NCBI GenBank assembly: GCA_003170875.1
Contig: PMYJ01000235.1
Coordinates: 1-11,701 of the forward strand
Direction of reading: 5' to 3'
DNA from: Candidatus Dormiibacterota bacterium
GTDB taxonomy: Bacteria > Chloroflexota > Dormibacteria > Aeolococcales > Aeolococcaceae
Length of the DNA: 11,701 nucleotides
The translations under genes and the position numbers were made by a program. Of this stretch, positions 6,382 to 11,701 are shown piece after piece (the first letter of the stretch is position 1; every line of letters starts with the position of its first letter). The notes under the pieces are model-generated. The model saw only the letters and a program-made list of their open reading frames with translations. It ran no database searches and was not told the DNA's origin.

Positions 6382-7623
6382 TCAGCCGGGATGCGCAACC
6401 GGTCGGGTGAAGTTCCCGTGGGCGACCTGGGGGAGCCGCCGCCGGGCCAGCTCGAGGGCGACCGCCATCCCGACCCCCGACTCGAGATCCGGCAGCTCCT
6501 CGATGAGCCAATCGTGGTCGACGTTGAGGCTCCGCCACTGGATCTGGTCGACCCCCATCTCGGTGCAGGCGGCGAGGGTCGCCTCCAGCTCCGACGGGGT
6601 GTCGGTGACCCCGGGGAAGGCGAGCAGATTGAGGCAGACCTGGCCACCGGCATGCTTCACGATCCGGCCGCACTCCAGCACCTCCTCGAGCCCGTACCCG
6701 ATGGGGCGGTAGTAGGCCCGGAAGACCGGGTCCGTGAAAGAGATGGCGCTGATCCGGACGCTGTCGCAGCCGGCGGCGACCATCCGCTCCAGCACCCGGG
6801 GCCGGCTCCCGTTGGTGTTGACGTGGATGGTCGCGGTGGGATGGCGCCCGCGGATGGCGGCGGTGGCCTCGACCAGGGCTCGCCCTCGGGTCAGCGCCTC
6901 CCCCTCGCACCCCTGGCCAAAGGAGACGATCGCCGCCTCCTCTCCCCCCAGGAAGTGATCCGCGAGCCCGGCGAGCTCCGCCGGCGTCGGCGCGAAACCC
7001 ATCCGCTCCTGCGGCGAGGCCACGGCGCCGTCGCTCTGCAGGGAGATGCAGCCGAGGCAGTCGGCGTTGCAGGCGGGCGACGCCGGCAGGGCGGCTTCGT
7101 AGCGGCGGAAGAAGGTGTTCTGGGCCGTGTAGCAGCGGTACTCGAGGGCGCAGCGGGCCAGGTGGTCGACCAGACGGTTGTCGGGAAGAGCGCTTCGGGC
7201 CGCGTCGACCGCCTCGGGGAGACCCGCCGCGGTGTGACGGCTGGGCTGCCACCATTCGAACGAGTCGGTCGGGATGGCGGCGACCACCAGCTCGCCGTCC
7301 CGCTCCGCGACCGCGGTGTAGCCGAAGAGGGGGAGGCGACGGCTGCCCGTGACGGGCTGGGACGCCGGCAGCAGGGTCCGCAGATGACCGACGGGGAGGA
7401 TCGCGGCAACCGGCACCCACCGGTCTTCAAGTGCCACGAACTTCCCGTGGCGGTCCACGCCGTAGGCGCGCCGTCCCGGAAGGTGGGCGACGGTGGCGCC
7501 CACCGGCAGCGGGATGACGTCGGCGTCCTCCAGAGGGACCAGGGCATGGCCCGATCTAGCGGCGGGCTGGAGCCCCTCGCGCACGTCGAGGGAGCCGTCG
7601 GGATGGGCAACGCAGAGGCGCAC
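6382..7623 (-). CDS. Radical SAM protein of an uncharacterised family
   Basis: The protein (413 residues from the start chosen here) carries a CX3CX2C cluster motif, CNADCLGC (Cys185, 189, 192), that binds a [4Fe-4S] cluster and SAM for radical chemistry. It is preceded by CYTAQNTFFRRYEAALPASPA (164-184). Downstream are VSFGQGCEGE (233-242, probable SAM-binding glycine region), HVNTNGS (267-273), YYRPIGYG (304-311), LAFPGVTD (334-341) and IQWRSLNVDHDW (361-372). These recall a widespread radical SAM family without known substrate. A distinct ~160-residue N-terminal domain comes first, and no SPASM-like C-terminal cysteines are seen. The frame stays open to a GTG at 7749, but those extra 42 residues are Pro/Ala/Ser-rich. 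I prefer GTG 7623, 6 nt after CACAAT. It is divergent from the hydrolase operon. Confidence 0.85.
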   Translation of the reverse strand: MRLCVAHPDGSLDVREGLQPAARSGHALVPLEDADVIPLPVGATVAHLPGRRAYGVDRHGKFVALEDRWVPVAAILPVGHLRTLLPASQPVTGSRRLPLFGYTAVAERDGELVVAAIPTDSFEWWQPSRHTAAGLPEAVDAARSALPDNRLVDHLARCALEYRCYTAQNTFFRRYEAALPASPACNADCLGCISLQSDGAVASPQERMGFAPTPAELAGLADHFLGGEEAAIVSFGQGCEGEALTRGRALVEATAAIRGRHPTATIHVNTNGSRPRVLERMVAAGCDSVRISAISFTDPVFRAYYRPIGYGLEEVLECGRIVKHAGGQVCLNLLAFPGVTDTPSELEATLAACTEMGVDQIQWRSLNVDHDWLIEELPDLESGVGMAVALELARRRLPQVAHGNFTRPVAHPG

Positions 7624-7629
7624 GGCCTC

Positions 7630-7635
7630 ATTGTG
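7630..7635 (-). promoter_or_regulatory. Possible -10-like box (CACAAT) of the radical SAM gene
   Basis: On the minus strand CACAAT, then GAGGCC, then GTG (7623) reproduces the 6-nt -10-to-start spacing seen at prmC and the MFS gene, although the first base is C instead of T. It supports the shorter start. Confidence 0.3.
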
Positions 7636-7708
7636 TCCGGGTTCGCCCCGCGGAGCGTCGGGGGCGGAGTCGGAGCCGGAGTCCGCGGGACGCGCGGGTG
7701 GGTCGGCT

Positions 7709-7753
7709 GGCCGCGGGCCCCGGGGGAGCGCCGAGGAACCCCGGGGCACGGCC
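7709..7753. repeat. Large inverted repeat with two CCCCGGGG palindromes 21 bp apart
   Basis: GCCCCGGGG (7717-7725) pairs perfectly with CCCCGGGGC (7739-7747) around a 13-nt loop. GGCCG (7709-7713) and CGGCC (7749-7753) extend the stem. Each arm itself contains the 8-bp palindrome CCCCGGGG, at 7718-7725 and 7739-7746, with a 21-bp period, which is two helical turns. This fits either a cooperative protein-binding site or a very stable RNA hairpin. Confidence 0.45.
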
Positions 7754-7848
7754 GGGCGTAAAGAAGATGGGCAAACGACAACGTCTTGTTAACAGAACGC
7801 CGCACAGCCCCTCATCCGCTGCGCGTAACGTAACGGCGGCTCCCCCTG

Positions 7849-7866
7849 CTACGTATAAATATGTAG
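7849..7866 (+). promoter_or_regulatory. Probable promoter (TATAAA -10) overlapped by an 18-bp near-perfect palindrome
   Basis: CTACGTATAAATATGTAG is self-complementary except at one pair (7853/7862) and the central AA. The best -10 box here, TATAAA (7854-7859), sits inside it, with a weak TAACGG -35 17 bp upstream in the CGTAACGTAACG repeat. The predicted start near 7866 leaves a leader of about 60 nt before the ATG at 7926. A repressor bound to the palindrome would block the promoter. Confidence 0.45.
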
Positions 7867-7925
7867 GAAGCGCCGGCCACCTGCCGGACGTCGCTGGATC
7901 AGAGGGATAGGGACACAGCCGATCA

Positions 7926-9749
7926 ATGCGAACCCGCCGCCCGCCAGCCGAGCCCCCTCGCACACCCCGCAGGAAAGCCCCGAAAGCGGCCACGAGCGCC
8001 GTTGTTGGCGAGCCTGCCGGTGACGTCACCGCGGAATCCGACGGGGGCGCCGCGGCGGCGGCCACCCCGGGCCTCCCACCGAAGGTCGTAGCGGCCGTCA
8101 CAGAGCCCGCGGCTCCGGCGGCCATCCCAGACCTCCCGCCAGTGGTCGGCCAAACCGTCGCGGAGCCCACCCCAGAGTCCGCCGTGCCGGTCGCCGCCGG
8201 AGGGGCCGGGTCGTCGCCGCGCCCGGCAAGGCCGAGCGGCCGCCTCCTGACGCGGCTCCTCCTGGCGCCGATCCGCCTCGCGGGCCGCCATCTGTGGATC
8301 ACGATCGCCGCCGGCTCGGCCGTCCTCTGCGCCCTTCTCGGGTGGCTCCTGGGCAACGGCCTGGCGCAGTACTTCGAAGCCCAGGGGATGGACGACGAGC
8401 GCGCCTTCCTGCTCACCGCCATGGTCCTGGTGATCCTGGCAACCGCGGTGGTCGGGGCCGCATCGCGGCGCCCGGCGCCGACCAGGGTCGGTGGCCTGGT
8501 CGGGTTCATGGGCATCCAGATCGTGCCCTTCCTGGTGCGGGCCGCCAACCAACCCGCCATCGCGGGGATCAAGTACCAGCAGAACATCCTCGGCTGGATC
8601 CTCCAGCCCCTCGGCATGCTCCTCCTCGCGTTGATCGCCGTGGTCGTGGGTGCCGCTCTCGGGGTGGGCCTGGCCCGGGACGCCACCCACCTCCCCTCCT
8701 TTTTTCGCCGGCGCCGGTTCTGGCCGGCGATCCCGGTGGCGATGGCCCTGGTCGTCTTCGCGTCGGGGGCGGCGGTGACCGCCCTCCAGAATGGCCCGCT
8801 CAGCGCGCTCCGCATTATTTCCGTGAACCGCGGACCGACGGCCGTCCTTCCGAGCACCCCCACCCCGACGGCCTCCGCGGGCTCCCCCGTCGTCGTGCCC
8901 GCCCCCACGCCCGACATCTCAATCCTCCGCGAGCTCCCGGGAGAGGTCTCGTACCTGACCATCGCCAACCGCCAGGTCGACGTGTACGTCCCCGGCGTCT
9001 ACTACGCGGTCCCCGGGCTGAGCCTCCCCGTGATCTATCTGCTGCACGGCACGCCCGGGCAGCCGGTGGACTGGCTCACCGGCGCTCAACTGGCCGGCTA
9101 CCTCGACCAGTTGATCGGGAACGGCACGATGCCTCCGACGATCGTGGTCCTTCCCAACGGAAACACGGTTCAGAGCACGGACACCGAGTGGGGAGACAGC
9201 TCGTCCGGACAGGTCGAGTCCTGGATCGTCAACCAGGTCGTCCCGAGCATCTACCTCCAGTACCACACCCTCGGAGCCGCCTACCGCGGCATCGCCGGGT
9301 TGAGCAGCGGCGGCTACGGAGCGGTGAACATCGCCTTCCAGAATCCGACGGTGTTCAGCTGGGCAGGCAGTTACTCCGGGTACTTCGTCGGCCATGCGGC
9401 GACCTTCGGATCGGAGTGGAAGGCCAACAGCCCGCTCTACACCGCCTCGAGTGTGCCGGTCTCGGAGCGCATGCCTCTCTACCTGGGCGCGGGGAGCACC
9501 GACTACGACTTCAAGCCTGACACCGTGACGTTCGCCGCCACCCTGACCGGCTTGGATTGGCCGGACGTCGACTTCCAGACGGTGCCGGGTGGGCACGGCT
9601 GGGTGGCCTGGACACCCGAGATGGTCCAGAGCTTCACCATGCTCGGAAAGCTCTGGGGCCCTGAGCCATGGCTGACGCCGGGCAGCCAGCTGCAGACCCC
9701 GCCGTCCGAGGCAGGGGCCGGACACGTGAGCTCGATGGGGGACCTATGA
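7926..9749 (+). CDS. Membrane-anchored alpha/beta-hydrolase (esterase family), possible aminoacyl-lipid hydrolase
   Basis: This 607-residue protein has three parts. Residues 1-115 are Pro/Ala-rich with basic ends and probably disordered in the cytoplasm. Hydrophobic segments at about 122-143, 160-179, 187-205, 221-249 and 264-286 give five helices; Arg-rich loops (RRPAPTR 181-187, RRRRF 261-265) place the C-terminus outside. A Thr/Pro linker (303-330) leads to an esterase-type hydrolase: oxyanion HG (374-375) in LLHGTPG, nucleophile Ser460 in GLSSGGYGA, acid Asp526 or Asp528 in STDYDF and His557 in PGGHGW. The fold recalls PF00756 esterases and Ag85-like acyltransferases. The next gene, an aminoacyl-phosphatidylglycerol synthase homologue, overlaps its stop. 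By analogy with AhyD-type hydrolases encoded beside such synthases, it may remove amino acids from lipids (inference). The ATG at 7926 lacks a clear Shine-Dalgarno. Confidence 0.85.
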   Translation: MRTRRPPAEPPRTPRRKAPKAATSAVVGEPAGDVTAESDGGAAAAATPGLPPKVVAAVTEPAAPAAIPDLPPVVGQTVAEPTPESAVPVAAGGAGSSPRPARPSGRLLTRLLLAPIRLAGRHLWITIAAGSAVLCALLGWLLGNGLAQYFEAQGMDDERAFLLTAMVLVILATAVVGAASRRPAPTRVGGLVGFMGIQIVPFLVRAANQPAIAGIKYQQNILGWILQPLGMLLLALIAVVVGAALGVGLARDATHLPSFFRRRRFWPAIPVAMALVVFASGAAVTALQNGPLSALRIISVNRGPTAVLPSTPTPTASAGSPVVVPAPTPDISILRELPGEVSYLTIANRQVDVYVPGVYYAVPGLSLPVIYLLHGTPGQPVDWLTGAQLAGYLDQLIGNGTMPPTIVVLPNGNTVQSTDTEWGDSSSGQVESWIVNQVVPSIYLQYHTLGAAYRGIAGLSSGGYGAVNIAFQNPTVFSWAGSYSGYFVGHAATFGSEWKANSPLYTASSVPVSERMPLYLGAGSTDYDFKPDTVTFAATLTGLDWPDVDFQTVPGGHGWVAWTPEMVQSFTMLGKLWGPEPWLTPGSQLQTPPSEAGAGHVSSMGDL

Positions 9750-11077
9750 TGCCCGCCGTGAGGTTCGTCGCAGCGCTCGCCCAGAATGCCGTCCCCGGCC
9801 AGGGGCCATTCCTACTCGGACATGTGCTGGGACCGGTGGTCATCGCCGTCGGGCTGCTGGCCGCCTTCGGGGGGAGCGTCCGGCAGTCGCGGCCGGTGGT
9901 CGCAGCCGGGACCTTCGCAGTCCTGGCCGGCGCGTTCAGCTTCACCGTGCCGAGGAGCCCGCTCGCCGACTGGCTGGGCCTGGTCGCTCTCGCCGCTGCG
10001 ATCGGATTCGAGGTCGGGTTCGCCCTGGCGACCCGCGGTTCGCTCCACGAGACCAAGGCCCCGGGTGAGACGGAGCGGCTCCGCCTCCTCTACGGCCGGA
10101 CCCACATCTCCTGCTTTGCGGGTGACCGAGCCAAGAGCGTCCTCCATGCCGGCAGTGGGGTCGTCGGGTTCCAGGAGCGCTGGGGCGCCGCGGTGGCGGT
10201 GGGAGATCCCCTGGTCGCCCCGGGTTTCCGCCGGATCGCGGTGACCGGGTTCCTCGACATGTGTGCCGGGAGGCGCTGGGTGCCCTGCTTCTTCCAGACG
10301 GACGCCGCCCTCCGCGACGCGTACCGCACCGCGGGCTTCCGCCTCATCAAGTTCGGCGAGGAGGCTGTGGTGGAGGTCGACCGATTCGACCTGGCCTCGC
10401 CGGCGCGGGCGGATGCCCGGCATGAGCTCGCCAGGGCGCGGCGTGCGGGACTGGAGGTCGTCACGGTCTGGGATCCGCAGCCGCCAGGTGGGCTGTGGAC
10501 CGAGCTGGAGCAGGTCTCACGCGACTGGCTTCAGGTGCGGGGGGGCCGGGAGATGGGGTTCTCGCTGGGGCGTCTGCGTGACGTCGACAGCACGACCCGG
10601 TACACCGTCGCCCGCGATCGGAACGGCCGCGTGCACGCCTTCTGCTCGTGGATCGAGATGGGCGACGAAGGGATGGCCCTCGATCTCATCCGCCGCCGGC
10701 CCGACGCCGCGGCCGGTGCCGTCGACCTCTGCATCGTGACCGGGATCGAGCGGAGCCGGGCCGACGGCAGAGCCCGGGTGTCGCTGGGCGCGGTGCCCTT
10801 CCGCGAGACCCTGGGCGACCCACCGGACGGCCGTCTGGCGCGCGAGATTCGTGCCCACCTGTACGAGCACGGCTTCTGGGGCTACAGCTACCGGGGGCTC
10901 TCCCATTTCAAGGCGAAGTTCGCCACCCGCTGGGAGAGCCGCGACGTTGCCGTGCCGCGGGGGCTGAGCGGCCTTCTCGCCCTGGCCGCACTCATCCGCC
11001 TGCACAGCGGCGCAGCACCCTCCGCGCCCAGGCTCTCCCCCGCCCCGGTCGGGTTGGAGCCGGCACCCCTGCCCTGA
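9746..11077 (+). CDS. Phosphatidylglycerol aminoacyltransferase domain protein (DUF2156, MprF C-terminal type), flippase domain missing
   Basis: Proteins with this domain transfer lysine or alanine from aminoacyl-tRNA to phosphatidylglycerol or diacylglycerol, lowering surface charge and giving resistance to cationic peptides. The 443-residue protein has three hydrophobic segments (about 21-42, 50-67, 74-96) and then the tandem-GNAT-like catalytic domain (107-400). Conserved blocks are AVGDPLVAP (151-159), FFQTDAALRDAYRTAGFRLIKFGEEAVVEV (182-211, only in part invariant), MGFSLGRL (270-277), ALDLIRRRPDA (311-321) and YSYRGLSHFKAKFATRWE (380-397). Full MprF has about 14 helices including a flippase, which is absent here. 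A Pro/Ala-rich tail (421-443) ends it. The ATG at 9746 overlaps the hydrolase TGA (ATGA); GGGGG (9737-9741) is the Shine-Dalgarno, and the ATG at 9749 is equally possible. An in-frame ATG at 9668 is rejected because of the long overlap. Amino acid specificity is unknown. Confidence 0.9.
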   Translation: MMPAVRFVAALAQNAVPGQGPFLLGHVLGPVVIAVGLLAAFGGSVRQSRPVVAAGTFAVLAGAFSFTVPRSPLADWLGLVALAAAIGFEVGFALATRGSLHETKAPGETERLRLLYGRTHISCFAGDRAKSVLHAGSGVVGFQERWGAAVAVGDPLVAPGFRRIAVTGFLDMCAGRRWVPCFFQTDAALRDAYRTAGFRLIKFGEEAVVEVDRFDLASPARADARHELARARRAGLEVVTVWDPQPPGGLWTELEQVSRDWLQVRGGREMGFSLGRLRDVDSTTRYTVARDRNGRVHAFCSWIEMGDEGMALDLIRRRPDAAAGAVDLCIVTGIERSRADGRARVSLGAVPFRETLGDPPDGRLAREIRAHLYEHGFWGYSYRGLSHFKAKFATRWESRDVAVPRGLSGLLALAALIRLHSGAAPSAPRLSPAPVGLEPAPLP

Positions 11078-11088
11078 GCGACCGGCGG

Positions 11089-11128
11089 CCACAGCCGGGC
11101 TGTGGGGGCCAAGCAGGGCCGAGGGCCC
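11089..11128. terminator. Twin hairpins between the convergent aminoacyltransferase and hypothetical genes
   Basis: CCACAGC-CGG-GCTGTGG (11089-11105) and GGGCC-GAG-GGCCC (11116-11128) are perfect stems packed in the 55-bp gap between two convergent stop codons. The layout matches a bidirectional terminator and mirrors the twin hairpins at 2667-2701. No U-tracts follow. Confidence 0.55.
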
Positions 11129-11132
11129 AACC

Positions 11133-11701
11133 TCAGGCGTCCGGCCCTTCGCTCCGCACCTTCTCCACGTGGACCAGCGCCTCGCGGAGGCTGTCGATCC
11201 ACTCGCCCTGATGACGGGCCACCAGGCGGACGCACCAGGCCAGCGCCTCGCTCCGGCTCCGGGCCACTCCGGCGTCGATCAGCGTGTCGAGCACCCCCCG
11301 GTCGGCGAGTCGCAGCCGGGTCATAACCGGGACGCCGAGGGTGGTGAAGTGCTGGGTGACGTCCCCGCACCGCGCGCCCCAGGAGATCGTGCGGCCGAAG
11401 AGGCGCTCGGCGTCCCGGGCGACCGCGATCCGGGCCTGCTTGGTGTCGGCCCGGAAGCGCTCGATGCGCGCGGAACGCGCCGTGGCCCGGGCCGAGTCCC
11501 CGGTTTCCGGAGCCAGCTCGACGTCGGGGATCTCGCCGACGACGAGGATCTCGTCACGGTCCCCGGTGATGATCGGAGCGCCGGTGAAGAGTCCTTCGGG
11601 GAGCCGGCCAGCGAACCAGCCCTGCAGTTCCTCGTCGGTGAGCGCGGGGGCGGGGGTGGGCTCGGGTGGCTGGTGGGGGTGAGGGTGTTGGTGTTCGAAT
11701 C
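11133..11701 (-). CDS. Conserved hypothetical protein, C-terminal part, with ribbon-helix-helix-like segment (cut by window edge)
   Basis: The frame is open from the right edge to the TGA at 11135-11133, giving 188 visible residues with no usable start codon inside, so the start lies beyond the window. The visible N-part is His/Pro-rich (EHQHPHPHQPPEPTPAPA), then TDEELQGWFAGRLPEGLFTG (21-40), a hydrophobic strand EILVVGEIPDVEL (50-62) and a basic amphipathic stretch (70-100), ISWGARCGD (105-113). The last third, VPVMTRLR (123-130) followed by a helix and GVARSRSEALAWCVRLV (144-160), looks like a ribbon-helix-helix unit: a beta strand, then two helices with an SRSEA turn. I recall similar proteins in actinobacterial-type genomes but know no function. 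A short internal ATG at 11324 would give only 63 residues and is not preferred, because the coding-like frame continues upstream. Confidence 0.7.
   Translation of the reverse strand, partial: FEHQHPHPHQPPEPTPAPALTDEELQGWFAGRLPEGLFTGAPIITGDRDEILVVGEIPDVELAPETGDSARATARSARIERFRADTKQARIAVARDAERLFGRTISWGARCGDVTQHFTTLGVPVMTRLRLADRGVLDTLIDAGVARSRSEALAWCVRLVARHQGEWIDSLREALVHVEKVRSEGPDA
11646..11666 (+). other. G-quadruplex-capable G-run cluster
   Basis: Plus-strand GGGGG-C-GGGGG-T-GGG-CTC-GGG meets the G3+N1-7 rule with loops of 1, 1 and 3 nt, and further G-runs follow to about 11690. It is the complement of the Pro-rich N-terminal coding segment of the partial gene, so codon content alone may explain it. 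Confidence 0.4.

Larger units (their letters stand above)
7624..7925. other. Divergent regulatory region between radical SAM gene and hydrolase operon
   Basis: About 300 bp without a supported gene. The left half is extremely GC-rich and contains the duplicated CCCCGGGG palindrome. From about 7755 to 7870 composition shifts sharply to AT-rich elements: ACAA-CGTC-TTGT (7779-7790), GTTAAC (7788-7793), a tandem CGTAACGTAACG (7824-7835) and the CTAC...GTAG dyad over TATAAA. A small hairpin, CCGGC-CACCT-GCCGG (7873-7887), falls in the predicted leader of the downstream operon. I find no RNA gene in it. Confidence 0.55.

Noticed and set aside
5927..7420. Minus-strand open frame (497 codons) in a different phase over rpmE and the radical SAM gene
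   Set aside because: Arg/Pro/Gly-rich shadow of real coding frames on the same strand.
7624..7749. Radical SAM start at GTG 7749
   Set aside because: The additional 42 residues are Pro/Ala/Ser/Gly-rich and coincide with a strong inverted repeat; the -10-like box and the onset of ordered sequence favour 7623. Not fully excluded.
6055..7761. Plus-strand open frame (568 codons) opposite rpmE and the radical SAM gene
   Set aside because: It runs through two well-supported minus-strand genes and the hairpin region; low-complexity Gly/Arg/Asp content.
7801..7925. Possible tRNA or small RNA in the AT-rich intergenic segment
   Set aside because: No cloverleaf, no T-loop GTTCRA sequence and only a short 5-bp hairpin; promoter features explain it better.
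7628..8968. Minus-strand open frame (446 codons) opposite the hydrolase N-terminal half
   Set aside because: Ser/Arg/Thr/Ala-rich without motifs; the plus strand encodes clear membrane helices there and the frame also crosses the promoter region.
9668..9745. Extended N-terminus of the aminoacyltransferase from ATG 9668
   Set aside because: It would overlap the hydrolase gene by over 80 nt and adds a polar low-complexity peptide; ATG 9746 gives an ATGA overlap with a Shine-Dalgarno.
1..11701. CRISPR array, insertion sequence or phage attachment site
   Set aside because: No regularly spaced direct repeats, transposase or integrase motifs, or terminal inverted repeats with target duplications were found by reading both strands.

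Overview
This is an 11.7 kb, very GC-rich window (roughly 70% by eye). It carries nine protein-coding genes, two of them cut by the window edges, and no rRNA, tRNA, CRISPR array or insertion sequence that I can see. GC content, gene order (rpmE - DUF1385/YqhQ - prfA - prmC - tsaC) and probable leaderless starts suggest a soil-type high-GC lineage such as Actinomycetota, Chloroflexota or Ca. Dormibacterota. I cannot place it more precisely from sequence alone.

Left part (1-6177): a translation and cell-maintenance cluster read mostly from the minus strand. In transcription order it holds L31 (rpmE), the DUF1385 membrane protein, release factor 1 (prfA) and an aldo/keto reductase. After an interruption come the RF methyltransferase prmC and the N-terminal part of a Sua5/YrdC/TsaC protein, with a 4-bp stop/start overlap. 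PrmC methylates the GGQ glutamine of the release factor encoded nearby. The interruption is the aldo/keto reductase plus a plus-strand SLC45/GPH-like MFS sugar transporter convergent with it.

Middle (6178-7925): two strong hairpins, then a minus-strand radical SAM protein (CX3CX2C) of a recognisable but functionally uncharacterised family. A divergent regulatory region of about 300 bp follows, with a duplicated CCCCGGGG palindrome and an AT-rich dyad over a probable -10 box.

Right part (7926-11077): a two-gene plus-strand operon with an ATGA overlap. The first gene encodes a membrane protein with a Pro/Ala-rich N-tail, about five membrane helices and a probably extracytoplasmic serine alpha/beta-hydrolase. 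The second encodes a short phosphatidylglycerol aminoacyltransferase (DUF2156/MprF catalytic domain) with only about three helices instead of the large MprF flippase. This looks like a synthesis-plus-hydrolysis pair for aminoacylated membrane lipids and is the most interesting system in the window. A convergent, partial conserved hypothetical gene with a ribbon-helix-helix-like C-terminus closes the window.

Several genes lack a Shine-Dalgarno sequence. Instead they have a TANNNT-like -10 box 6-7 nt before the start codon, which points to leaderless mRNAs (prmC, MFS, DUF1385, perhaps rpmE and the radical SAM gene). The aldo/keto reductase and the aminoacyltransferase have conventional Shine-Dalgarno sites.
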